DNA of 64,000 bases from Rhodanobacter sp. 67-28 (GTDB lineage Bacteria > Pseudomonadota > Gammaproteobacteria > Xanthomonadales > Rhodanobacteraceae), in the NCBI GenBank assembly GCA_001898415.1, contig MKTU01000050.1, positions 1-64,000 of the forward strand, in the 5' to 3' direction. Both the position numbers and the translations under genes were made by a program. The stretch's first letter is position 1. Each line of letters starts with the position of its first letter. Below, piece by piece: positions 41,612 to 49,985 of the stretch. Under the pieces are notes generated by a model. The model was not told the DNA's origin and searched no databases. It worked only from the letters and a program-made list of their open reading frames with translations.

Positions 41612-42775
41612 ATGCAGCGTATTCCAATTGCTCCGCGTTCCGACTGGCAGTTCACGGCGGAAGCCCATGGCTTCCGCTTCCACACGATCGACGATGATCC
41701 CTACTGGGACGAGACGGCGTACTACGCCTTCTCGCTCCGTCAGGTGGAACAGGACATCGAGGACCCGACTGCCGAGATCCATCAGATGGCGATGGCGCTG
41801 GTCAGCGATGTGTTGCGCAGCGAAGAGCTCCTGACGAAGCTGGCGATTCCTGCGTCCCATTGGGACTGGATTGCCGATAGCTGGCGCCAGGGCCAGCCGC
41901 ACCTGTACGGGCGCATGGATCTCGCCTACGACGGAACTGGCCCGGCCAAGCTCTACGAGCTGAACTACGACACACCGACTTCGCTGTACGAGGCGGCGTT
42001 CTTCCAGTGGATGTGGCTGGAGCAGCAGATCGAGCGTGGCGCGCTCCCGAACGGCACTGATCAGTTCAACAGCATCCAGGACAAGATTGTCCTCGCGTTC
42101 GCGGAACTGGCCAAGGAGCTGCCGCGGCCGTTTTACTTCAGCGCGGTGCGCGGAAGCGTGGAAGACAAGGGCACCGTCGACTACCTGCGCGACTGCGCCC
42201 AGCAAGCCGGCTTGGCTGCGGGAAGCATTGCCATCGAGGATATCGGCCTATCGACCACTGGCACGTTTACCGACCTCAGCGATATCGTCATCGGCACGCT
42301 GTTCAAGCTCTACCCTCTAGAAGACCTGTTCGCCGACCACTACGGGGTGGCCTTGCCGCAGTCCGGCTTGCAGCTCATCGAGCCGCCGTGGAAGTCCGTG
42401 CTGAGCAACAAGGGCATTCTTCCCTTGCTTTGGGAGCGCTTCGAGGGCCACCCGAACCTGCTGCCGGCCTATTTCGAGGCGACCAATCCGACACCGTTGG
42501 CCGACGGCTGGGTTCGCAAACCCCTGTTCTCGCGCGAAGGGGCGAACATCCTCATACGAACCCGCGAGGGCACCACGGTGCAGTCCGACGGGCCGTACAC
42601 CGAGGCGCCCCACATCCGGCAGGCCTACCATCCGCTCACGCGGTTCGAGGGCGGCTACCCGCTCATCGGATCATGGGTGGTCGGCGATACGCCCGCCGGG
42701 ATGGGTGTCCGCGAGGATGCAGGGTTGATCACCCGCGATACCTCGCGCTTCATGCCGCACGCGATCATAGGCTGA
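41612..42775 (+). CDS. yjfC: Glutathionylspermidine-synthase-type ATP-grasp enzyme (YjfC-like)
   Basis: 387 residues, the size of the C-terminal synthetase domain alone. Family features: HTIDDDPYWDETAYYAFS near the start, YGRMDLAYDGTGPAKLYELNYDTPTSLYEAAFFQW, then PPWKSVLSNKGILPLLWE, WVRKPLFSREGANI and GSWVVGDTPAGMGVREDAG at the end. ATP-grasp ligases of this group join amines to carboxylates; in YjfC-type operons the real substrate is not established. The start is 2 bases after the DUF1190 stop. Confidence 0.9.
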   Translation: MQRIPIAPRSDWQFTAEAHGFRFHTIDDDPYWDETAYYAFSLRQVEQDIEDPTAEIHQMAMALVSDVLRSEELLTKLAIPASHWDWIADSWRQGQPHLYGRMDLAYDGTGPAKLYELNYDTPTSLYEAAFFQWMWLEQQIERGALPNGTDQFNSIQDKIVLAFAELAKELPRPFYFSAVRGSVEDKGTVDYLRDCAQQAGLAAGSIAIEDIGLSTTGTFTDLSDIVIGTLFKLYPLEDLFADHYGVALPQSGLQLIEPPWKSVLSNKGILPLLWERFEGHPNLLPAYFEATNPTPLADGWVRKPLFSREGANILIRTREGTTVQSDGPYTEAPHIRQAYHPLTRFEGGYPLIGSWVVGDTPAGMGVREDAGLITRDTSRFMPHAIIG

Positions 42776-42833
42776 AGCGAGCTCTCGGCGGACGGGCAGC
42801 GCGGCCGCCGCCGCTGAGCAGGATACGTGGGAA

Positions 42834-42862
42834 CTTTGGCGCGCGGGCCGCGCCGGTAGCGT
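42834..42862 (+). promoter_or_regulatory. Recurrent promoter element (CTTTGG-17-TAGCGT)
   Basis: GGGAACTTTGG ends at 42839; CTTTGG is 42834-42839 and TAGCGT 42857-42862. The second box begins 36 bases before the dnaN-like ATG at 42893. Confidence 0.5.
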
Positions 42863-42892
42863 CGGGGGGTCTCACGCAGATGGAATCCTCCC

Positions 42893-44005
42893 ATGCACTT
42901 CCAGATCGCCCGCGCCGAACTGCAGCGCCAGCTCCACCATGTCGCCGGCGCCGTCGCTCGCGGCACAGGCTTCCACGGTTTGCCGATCCTGGGGAATGTC
43001 CTCGCGGAGATCCGTGGTTCCCAGCTACGCCTCACTGGTTCCGACAGCGAGGTAACGATGTCGGGCATCTGCAGCGTGACCGAGGCATCGGAGGACACCG
43101 CCATCACCGTGCCCGCCAAGAAGCTCTTGGACATCGTCCGGGCGCTGCCGAGTTCAGTGTCCACCGTCGACGCGCGCCTCGTGGAGACCGGCAATCTGCA
43201 ACTGCGCGCGGGGACCGGGCGCTACACGCTGGCCACTCTGCCTGCGGCCGGCTACCCGGAACGGCCGGCCATCGGCGATGCCACGCGGATCACCGTGAGC
43301 GATGCCTTGTTGAGCACCATGACGCAGTCGGTGAGCTACGCAATGGCCAACGGCGACAAGCGCGCCTACCTGAACGGCATGCTCCTGCATCTGGCCGGGC
43401 CTACCATCACGTGCGTCGGCACGGACGGTTCGCGCATGGGCGTTGCCCGGGCGGCCCTGTCGGAGCGCGTCGCCGCGGAGACGCGGGTCATCGTCGCGCG
43501 CCGTGGCGTCGCCGCGATGCAGGCCATGCTCACGGGAAGCGACGAGCCCGTTGAGCTGTACGTTGGCGCGCGTCACCTGGGCATCGCGAAGGGCGATCAG
43601 AAGCTCGTCGCCAGCCTGATCGACGGCGCCTACCCCGACTATGGCCGGGTCGTGCCTGCCGCCTCCAGGCACCAGGTGCCCCTCGAGCGGCGTGTCCTGC
43701 TCGACGCGGTCAAGCGCACGGCGATTGTCGGGTCGGACATCAAGGACGCCGTCGTGCTGGACTTCACCGGCGACACCCTGAGGATCTCCGCATCTGCGGT
43801 CGAAAAGGGAGATGCGAGCGAGGAGATCCCCGTACCCTGCCAGGACATCCACTTCCGCATGGGCGTCAACGCCAGGTACCTGATCGACGCCTTGAGCGCC
43901 CTCAGCGAGGACGCGGTGCATATGCGGCTGAACACCCCTACGGACTCGATCCTGCTGACCAACGGCGACGGCAGCGACCACATCATCATGCCGCTTCGCT
44001 TTTGA
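42893..44005 (+). CDS. dnaN: DNA polymerase III beta sliding clamp, element-borne copy
   Basis: 370 residues, full length. It has the three-domain clamp pattern: MHFQIARAELQRQLHHVAGAVARG, LPILGNVLAEIRGSQLRLTGSDSEV, FTMSQSV-type helix (STMTQSVSYAMANGDKRAYLNGMLLHL), GTDGSRMGVA, and the conserved end DHIIMPLRF. The chromosome must hold its own dnaN, so this is a second clamp. It could support replication of the element, or tie other element enzymes to DNA through their clamp-binding motifs. Confidence 0.92.
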   Translation: MHFQIARAELQRQLHHVAGAVARGTGFHGLPILGNVLAEIRGSQLRLTGSDSEVTMSGICSVTEASEDTAITVPAKKLLDIVRALPSSVSTVDARLVETGNLQLRAGTGRYTLATLPAAGYPERPAIGDATRITVSDALLSTMTQSVSYAMANGDKRAYLNGMLLHLAGPTITCVGTDGSRMGVARAALSERVAAETRVIVARRGVAAMQAMLTGSDEPVELYVGARHLGIAKGDQKLVASLIDGAYPDYGRVVPAASRHQVPLERRVLLDAVKRTAIVGSDIKDAVVLDFTGDTLRISASAVEKGDASEEIPVPCQDIHFRMGVNARYLIDALSALSEDAVHMRLNTPTDSILLTNGDGSDHIIMPLRF

Positions 44006-44028
44006 CAGCCGGCGGCGAGGGTAGAGCT

Positions 44029-45042
44029 ATGACTACTCCGGAGCGCGCCGTCCGCCACTGGAAGCGCGAGGGAGCCGATATCTACATTGGCCGGCCCGGC
44101 CCGTGGGGCAATCCCTTCGAGATTGGCGTCCATGGCGACCGGGCCGCCGTAGTCGACCGGTATCGGGCCTGGATCGAAGCTCAGCCGTACCTGCTTCGAC
44201 TGGCCCTGCGGGAGCTTCGTGGAAAGACCTTGGGCTGCTGGTGCGCGCCAAACGCCTGCCATGGTGACGTGCTGGCGGCCATTGCGGCGTCATCTGGCGA
44301 CAAGGAACCGCACTTCGTCTATGGCTCGAATCTGCGGGGTGTATGCGGCGCCGGCGCAGCCAAGTTCGCTAAGCGCTGGCGTGGGGCGCGCGAAGGCGTC
44401 GGTACCGGATTCAACGGCATGGCGTATGCCATTCCAACAAAGGACTATCGGATCAGACCGCTGTCGCTGGACAGGGTCAAGACGGGCGTCGCCAAGTTCC
44501 TCGACGACGCTGCGGCGAACCCGACCATTCGGTTCGAGGTGACACGGGTTGGCTGCGGTCTCGCCGGGTTCGCCGATGTGACCATCGCGCCGCTGTTCTT
44601 CGGTTCGCAGGCGAATGTTGAGCTGCCGTACACCTGGCAGCGCATGCGCGACAACTCGTTACCACCTCGGGTCATTGTGGCGGGGTCGCGCGATTTCCAG
44701 AATCAGGAGCGGCTTGACTCGGTCTTAGACAGAATTTTGTCCAGTCTGGACGAACCACTGATCGTCAGTGGCGGAGCGGATGGCGCGGACACCCTGGGGG
44801 AGCGCTACGCGATGGCACGCTGGAGTGACCGTGTCGTGCCGTTCCTCCGCTACCCCGCCGAATGGAAGCGGTACGCCAAGGCGGCGGGCCACATCCGCAA
44901 CCAGCAGATGGCTTGGGCGGCGTCACACCTCGTGGCGTTCTGGGATGGGCGATCGCCGGGCACGAAGTCGATGATCGAGATGGCCGAGGCGGACGGCCTG
45001 GCCACCCGCGTCATTCGCGTCGATACGGCACAAGTTGTGTGA
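44029..45042 (+). CDS. Three-part fusion: DUF4326, A1S_2505-like and SLOG/DUF2493 domains
   Basis: 337 residues from MTTPERAVRHWKREG. Residues about 15-80 match DUF4326 (ADIYIGRPGPWGNPFEIG ... LRGKTLGCWCAPNACHGDVLA). Residues about 95-205 match the phage-associated A1S_2505-like domain (FVYGSNLRGVCGAGAAKFA, GMAYAIPTKDYRI, FEVTRVGCGLAGFADVTIAPLF). Residues about 218-330 are a DUF2493/SLOG nucleotide-binding domain (RVIVAGSRDFQNQERL, LIVSGGADGADTLGERYA, HIRNQQMAWAASHLVAFWDG). Each is usually a separate small protein. All three are linked to nucleotide or ADP-ribose chemistry or phage conflict, but the joint role is unknown. Confidence 0.75.
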   Translation: MTTPERAVRHWKREGADIYIGRPGPWGNPFEIGVHGDRAAVVDRYRAWIEAQPYLLRLALRELRGKTLGCWCAPNACHGDVLAAIAASSGDKEPHFVYGSNLRGVCGAGAAKFAKRWRGAREGVGTGFNGMAYAIPTKDYRIRPLSLDRVKTGVAKFLDDAAANPTIRFEVTRVGCGLAGFADVTIAPLFFGSQANVELPYTWQRMRDNSLPPRVIVAGSRDFQNQERLDSVLDRILSSLDEPLIVSGGADGADTLGERYAMARWSDRVVPFLRYPAEWKRYAKAAGHIRNQQMAWAASHLVAFWDGRSPGTKSMIEMAEADGLATRVIRVDTAQVV

Positions 45043-45064
45043 GTTCACGCGAATTCACGAGGAA

Positions 45065-45093
45065 CTTTGCCAGTGCAACGTGCCGCCTACGGT
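45065..45093 (+). promoter_or_regulatory. Recurrent promoter element (CTTTGC-17-TACGGT)
   Basis: GAGGAACTTTGCC with CTTTGC at 45065-45070 and TACGGT at 45088-45093. The second box begins 35 bases before the ATG at 45123. Confidence 0.5.
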
Positions 45094-45122
45094 TGGGGCA
45101 TATCCACGCAGCGAGGCAGATC

Positions 45123-45956
45123 ATGAACCGTCAGCAAGCCGAGGCCATCATCGACCGGATGCAGGAGACCTACGCCACGCTTGATGCGGCGCTTCGCACC
45201 GGGCTTACGGTGTCGGAGGAGGCCGAGGGAAAGGACGCGACGGACAGTTTCTACGGTCGCGGACCGCGACACTTGGCGCCGTTCCGCTATTTGTCGGCGT
45301 CGCACAAGTTCGCCACCCTTCGGCGTGATCTGGCTCGCAAGGTTTTCAACGAAGTCTGCGACCTGGTCGGCGAAGCCCTGGCGGTGGGGAGCGCGCCGTT
45401 GCAGATCGACGAGAGCGGGGCGCTCAAGCAGCGCTGGTTGGCCTCGGACGAGCTTCGCGACAACTTTGGCCCACGCGCTGTGTTCGACGACTTGTGGCGC
45501 GAGTCTGCACCCTGTGCGCAAGCCAACGGCCTGCGACAGGTCGCGGATGCATTCGTGAGGGCATTCGGGCTGGACTACCGGGGCGATGTCCGCCGTGTGG
45601 GTGCGTTTGTCGTCCTCGAGGTTCGGATGTATCTGTGCTCGATCGCGAAGAAGTACAGCCAACGGAACGAGTACGGGAGCGACCAGCCGATCAGGGACGG
45701 CGCTCTGGCGCTCGCGGGTATTTTCGCGGCGATGGCCCCCGGCCAGGCCGACGACCTGGACGATTTTGTGAGGACGATGCCTTGCAAGTTCGAGCCAGGC
45801 CACAGGCCCCTGTATGCCATCAAGACCTCCTTCGGGGACATCATCCTCAGCACCTTCAACGAGAAGGCGGAGTTCCGCCTTCCGGCCGCCGCCGCTGAAG
45901 CGATCAACCTCTTCGTTGCTGAGCACCGAGGCGAACAGAACCGATCAGCAGCCTGA
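45123..45956 (+). CDS. Hypothetical protein
   Basis: 277 residues from MNRQQAEAIIDRMQETYATL. It is soluble; conserved-looking parts are PFRYLSASHKFATLRRDLARKVFNEV and GHRPLYAIKTSFGDIILSTFNEKAEFRLP. I do not recognise a family. It has its own promoter-like element, so it is probably expressed separately from the fusion gene before it. Confidence 0.55.
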   Translation: MNRQQAEAIIDRMQETYATLDAALRTGLTVSEEAEGKDATDSFYGRGPRHLAPFRYLSASHKFATLRRDLARKVFNEVCDLVGEALAVGSAPLQIDESGALKQRWLASDELRDNFGPRAVFDDLWRESAPCAQANGLRQVADAFVRAFGLDYRGDVRRVGAFVVLEVRMYLCSIAKKYSQRNEYGSDQPIRDGALALAGIFAAMAPGQADDLDDFVRTMPCKFEPGHRPLYAIKTSFGDIILSTFNEKAEFRLPAAAAEAINLFVAEHRGEQNRSAA

Positions 45957-45975
45957 AACCAAGTCAAAGTGCCGA

Positions 45976-46004
45976 CTTTTCATCGCACCGCACCGCGCTA
46001 CGGT
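45976..46004 (+). promoter_or_regulatory. Recurrent promoter element (CTTTTC-17-TACGGT)
   Basis: CTTTTC at 45976-45981 and TACGGT at 45999-46004. The second box begins 39 bases before the ATG at 46038. Its -10 box is identical to that of the element at 45065-45093. Confidence 0.5.
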
Positions 46005-46037
46005 GCATGAAGAACCTACCCGACACGGAGTCATCCC

Positions 46038-46388
46038 ATGAACGCCTCTGCCAGTATCGCGCTCCCGTTCCGTATGCCCGCCACCTCGTGCCCGGCCGCA
46101 CCGAGCAGTCCGGTCGGCTGGGCCGGCGATCTCGTTGCGCAGGTGCGCAAGATGGCCCGTATCTGTGCCGACCATGGCCGCAGCCATTTCCGGATCGACG
46201 TGCAGCTGGCGCAGGCGCCCGAGCTGGCCATGGACGCGCTGCGCATCGCGGCCAACCTGTTCTTGCGTGCCTTCGAGCTGGCGTCTGCCGCCGTCGGCCG
46301 CGCGAAGGCGCTACTCGATCCGACCGTGCAGGCGTTTCGTCGGCGCTACCTGATCGTGAAGCGACGCAGCGCGATACTGGCTGCGTGA
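46038..46388 (+). CDS. Hypothetical protein
   Basis: 116 residues from MNASASIALPFRMPATSCPA. The N-terminal third is Pro/Ala-rich, the rest helical and basic (LAMDALRIAANLFLRAFELASAAVGRAKALL). No family is recognised. It stands alone between two promoter-like elements. Confidence 0.45.
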   Translation: MNASASIALPFRMPATSCPAAPSSPVGWAGDLVAQVRKMARICADHGRSHFRIDVQLAQAPELAMDALRIAANLFLRAFELASAAVGRAKALLDPTVQAFRRRYLIVKRRSAILAA

Positions 46389-46449
46389 GCCGGTTCTGAT
46401 GGTGCTGCCACACAGGTGACAATTCCGTAACGCGCAGAAGTCCCGCGAA

Positions 46450-46478
46450 CTTTTTGGCGCGACGTCAGCTGATGAAAT
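46450..46478 (+). promoter_or_regulatory. Possible promoter of the methylase-helicase gene (CTTTTT-17-TGAAAT)
   Basis: GAACTTTTT with CTTTTT at 46450-46455 and TGAAAT at 46473-46478. The distance to the ATG at 46485 is only 12 bases, unlike the other members, so transcripts would have almost no leader. A weak member of the set. Confidence 0.3.
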
Positions 46479-46484
46479 GGGGGC

Positions 46485-49400
46485 ATGAATACACCGACCT
46501 CCTGGTACGACTCACTCCGCAACGTCCGATCGTTAGGCTCCACCGCTGCGCGTCCGGGTTCCCTCGCCGGCCTGCACGCCGCCCGCCAGATCCACGGTGG
46601 CCAGTTCTTCACGCCAGACGACGTCGTCGCACTGGTGTGGCGCCTCGTCTCGCCTGCAATGGACCGTGCGCTTGCCAAGGAACCACGCGGCTGCGTCGCG
46701 CTGTTCGACAACAGCCTCGGCAGTGGCCGCATGTTCCAGTTCGCCGATCCAAAGCGGCATGCGCTGGCCGGCTGCGATCCGCATGAGCCGTCGGTGGGCG
46801 CGTTCGCCGAAGCGGCCGAGGCCGCTGGCTTCAACGTCGACGTTCACGCGGTCGGCATGGAGCGCGCCCGGCCGCGGGGGTACAACGTCGGCCTGATCAA
46901 TCCTCCGTTCTCCCTTCATCTCGACTCGCCGCTGCTGGAGCCGTCGATGTGCACCACGCGCGGCGCCTACGGCCCGCATTCGTCGGCGGTCAGCCACGCT
47001 TACGCCTTGGAGCAGGCTCTGCACGCCTGCGAGATCGTGGTCGCGGTGCTCCCGACGCCCTACGCGAACGAACTGATCACCGGCGACGTGGCCGACCGTC
47101 TGCGCGCGGTGCTGCGCCTTCCGGCGGGAAGCTTTCGCGCCGAAGGGACTGACGTAGACGTGTCCGTCGCCGTGTTCGGTCGCGAGCCGAGCCGGGCCGC
47201 GCCGATCGTCATGAAGCTGGCCACGCTCGCGGATGCGCTCACGGGCTTCGACCTGGAATGCTCCTGCGGGCATCAGTCCCGTCCTGACCTGCGTGTCGTT
47301 GGCATGGCGGACGACGGCCCGGCAATCACCCGACCAGTGACCGGTGATGCACGCGTGCGCCTGGTGCATGACGGCCGCAAGCTTCTGCTCGGCTTCCGCT
47401 GTGGACTGGTGGAGGCGAAGTGCCGCAATGCACTCATGCGCCATCGCCTCGCCCCGAAGCGCCCGGACGACGGCCGCTACCCGGACGGCATCCGCTATGC
47501 GGGGCAGGGCGTTCTCGATCTGGAGCTGTACCTTGCCCAGCCCGACCCGATCAGCTCCCTGCAAGAGACGGTCGCCGCGATTCGCGCCGCCGGCGGTGAG
47601 CCGGAGGTCGAGCCGGGGCTGGTCGGCTACCTGGCGCGCCGGCACCGCATGCAGCGTCGGCAGGCGACGCCCTTCCGCCGCACGGCCTTGGTTGCGGCCG
47701 GCGAGACCGGAGCAGGGGCGCTGATGGCTGTTGCCCGGCGCTCCGTGCAGTGCAACCCGGCCAAGTGGGGCTCTGCCATTTTCCGCAAGGGCGAGGAGGT
47801 CGCGTTCACCTTCGAGGGCGGCAGCTACCAGGCCAAGCACCCCGTCTCGGGCGAAGTGCTGCGCATGGAGGGGAAGGCGTTCCAGGCCGCGTTCGACATC
47901 GCCGGCGAGGCCACACCGGTGGAGCAGTGGAAGCGGATCCACGCGGGCCGCGAGGCGGCGTTCCCCAAGCTCGGCCGTGACTGGCGGCTCGCGTTCGCGC
48001 GACAGGGCATCGAGCGCGTGACCGGCTGGGAATTCCAGGTCGACGATCTAGTTGACCTCCGACTGGCGCGTCACGGCGTGGTCGGCTGGACGATGGGCCT
48101 CGGCAAGACGCGCGGCGCGTTGTGTCTATGCCTGTCCGGCGGCGACCACAACCTGATCATGGTCGAGGCGGGCTTGGTCGGGGAACTGATCGAGCAGATT
48201 GGCGAGGTCGGCCTCGACGATTCGCTCTGGCAGGTGATCACGCGCCCGGAAGACTGCGAGAGCCTGCGCAAGATCAACATCATCAGCTACAGCCGGGCGC
48301 GCATGCCGGTGACACCCGGCGCGGGCCGGCGCACCTTCGCCAGGCTGTTGCGTCGGCGGATTCATACGCTTGTTTCAGACGAAGCGCACCTGCTGCGCGC
48401 GCCGGATACCGAGCAGTCGCGTGCCGTGCACATGATCAGCCCAAAGTGCCGCTTCCTGATGACGGGCACCCCGGTGGCCAACTACGTGCGCGACCTGCTC
48501 AATCTGGTGCGCTACGTAGGCGGCGACGGCACCGCTGTTCAGCCCTATGGCCTGCACCATCCCCACGTCACGCAGGAACTGCTGCAGGACATGACGATGG
48601 CGGCGCGGGGAACCGACGTGTTCCGCGATCGCCACGTTGTGACCGAGTGGGTCACGCACACTTTCGAGGACAACCTGACACGTGGCGCCAAGCGGGAGGT
48701 GCCGAAGGTTCGCAACCTCGGCCAGCTCCGCACCTGGGCGGCGCCGTTCGTCCTGCGTCGCGTCGCAGGTGAGCCGGAGGTCGCGAAGTACGTCCGCACG
48801 CCGCCGCACTCTGTCGTCCATCACGAGGTGCCGTGGGACGATGCGCACCTCGCCTATTGGCTGACCGTCGCCGACGACTTCGGTGCCTGGTACCGGGACA
48901 TGCGGGCGAAGCAGGGCGCGCGGGGCATCCAGGTCAACCTCGTGGCGCTGCTGGCGCGGATCGGCGCCGTCCAGATGGCCGGCAACTACCCGCAGCACAA
49001 CGTGCCGGGCTTCCCATACCGCGGCGGCCTGACCAGCAAGCAGCGGGCGTTGGTCGACCGCGCGGCTCAGCTCACGGAAGAGGGTCACAAGTCCGTGGTA
49101 TTCGTGAAGAATCCCGGCATGGCGAACCTCGTGGCGGCGCAGCTGCAGCGCCGCGGCATTGAGGCGATCAGCTTCACCGGCGAAACCAGCGTGGCAGATC
49201 GGCGCGCGCTGCTGAAGCGCTTCCGCTCGACCAACGTGCCGGTGATGGCCGCCACCTACGGCGTGGGCGGTGTGGGTCTCAACATCCCCGAGGCCGACCG
49301 CGCCCTGTTCGGAGCCCGGTCATGGACAACCAAGGAGGAGAACCAGGCGCGCGGCCGTCTACTCCGTCCCCAGCAGACCCGCAACGTGGTGTTCGAGACC

Positions 49401-49613
49401 TTCGAGCTGCTCGGGAGCCTCGACACCTATCAGGCGATGATGCTGCAGTTCAAGAACGATGCGACCAACGCGGCCGTCGACTTCCTCGAGCCGCAACTCG
49501 AAGAAGCGGAGTTCCAGCACATGGATCGCATCATCGACGACTTCGTCGGCGCCCTCGCGGCCCGGCGCGGAATGACCACTCACGATTTCCGCCGGAGCGT
49601 GCGCCATGGCTGA
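46485..49613 (+). CDS. Fusion of an N6-type DNA methyltransferase and an SNF2-like helicase
   Basis: 1042 residues. The N-terminal third is methyltransferase-like: motif X GGQFFTPDDVV (about residue 40), a degenerate motif I (LFDNSLGSGRMF) and catalytic motif IV INPPFSLHL (about 145). Residues about 500-1000 form a superfamily 2 helicase: Walker A GWTMGLGKTRGA (about 535), Walker B LVSDEAHLLRA (about 630), motif III MTGTPVANY, then helicase C with VVFVKNPGMANLVAAQL, GVGGVGLNIPEADR and QARGRLLRPQQ. There is no nuclease domain. Similar fused proteins are known in plasmids, phages and restriction-like systems. DNA modification or anti-restriction is likely, but the target is unknown. Confidence 0.85.
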   Translation: MNTPTSWYDSLRNVRSLGSTAARPGSLAGLHAARQIHGGQFFTPDDVVALVWRLVSPAMDRALAKEPRGCVALFDNSLGSGRMFQFADPKRHALAGCDPHEPSVGAFAEAAEAAGFNVDVHAVGMERARPRGYNVGLINPPFSLHLDSPLLEPSMCTTRGAYGPHSSAVSHAYALEQALHACEIVVAVLPTPYANELITGDVADRLRAVLRLPAGSFRAEGTDVDVSVAVFGREPSRAAPIVMKLATLADALTGFDLECSCGHQSRPDLRVVGMADDGPAITRPVTGDARVRLVHDGRKLLLGFRCGLVEAKCRNALMRHRLAPKRPDDGRYPDGIRYAGQGVLDLELYLAQPDPISSLQETVAAIRAAGGEPEVEPGLVGYLARRHRMQRRQATPFRRTALVAAGETGAGALMAVARRSVQCNPAKWGSAIFRKGEEVAFTFEGGSYQAKHPVSGEVLRMEGKAFQAAFDIAGEATPVEQWKRIHAGREAAFPKLGRDWRLAFARQGIERVTGWEFQVDDLVDLRLARHGVVGWTMGLGKTRGALCLCLSGGDHNLIMVEAGLVGELIEQIGEVGLDDSLWQVITRPEDCESLRKINIISYSRARMPVTPGAGRRTFARLLRRRIHTLVSDEAHLLRAPDTEQSRAVHMISPKCRFLMTGTPVANYVRDLLNLVRYVGGDGTAVQPYGLHHPHVTQELLQDMTMAARGTDVFRDRHVVTEWVTHTFEDNLTRGAKREVPKVRNLGQLRTWAAPFVLRRVAGEPEVAKYVRTPPHSVVHHEVPWDDAHLAYWLTVADDFGAWYRDMRAKQGARGIQVNLVALLARIGAVQMAGNYPQHNVPGFPYRGGLTSKQRALVDRAAQLTEEGHKSVVFVKNPGMANLVAAQLQRRGIEAISFTGETSVADRRALLKRFRSTNVPVMAATYGVGGVGLNIPEADRALFGARSWTTKEENQARGRLLRPQQTRNVVFETFELLGSLDTYQAMMLQFKNDATNAAVDFLEPQLEEAEFQHMDRIIDDFVGALAARRGMTTHDFRRSVRHG

Positions 49614-49872
49614 GCACAACCTACGTCTTCCCGCGACCCTGACGATTGGCGACACCCATGTGACGGTCAAGCGTTCGGGCCAGTCCGCGGTGACCGTCGC
49701 GGCGATCCTCGGTCGGGAGGAGACAGCTGGCCAGAGCGTGATCTGGCTCGATCGCGTGATCCACCTGGGCCGCGACGAAGCCTTTTCCGATGACTGGGAA
49801 GGCGCGGGGGCCGTGGTCACCCGCCTCGCAAGGCATGCGGCCGGCGCCGGCGGTGTTGCTCGACCGGACTGA
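49606..49872 (+). CDS. Hypothetical protein coupled to the methylase-helicase gene
   Basis: 88 residues from MAEHNLRLPATLTIGDTHV, overlapping the end of the large gene by 8 bases. It is a small beta-rich protein (VTVKRSGQSAVTVAAILGRE, SVIWLDRVIHLG) with no known family. The overlap suggests its product works with the fusion enzyme. Confidence 0.5.
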   Translation: MAEHNLRLPATLTIGDTHVTVKRSGQSAVTVAAILGREETAGQSVIWLDRVIHLGRDEAFSDDWEGAGAVVTRLARHAAGAGGVARPD

Positions 49873-49985
49873 TCGCACCATTCACCGCGCCGAAAATGTG
49901 GCTACACTGGCTCCGCCGACAGTGATGCCGGCGCCCGGCCACGACGGTCGGCCTGTACCATCACAATCTGGAGCGGTCCCCCCAC

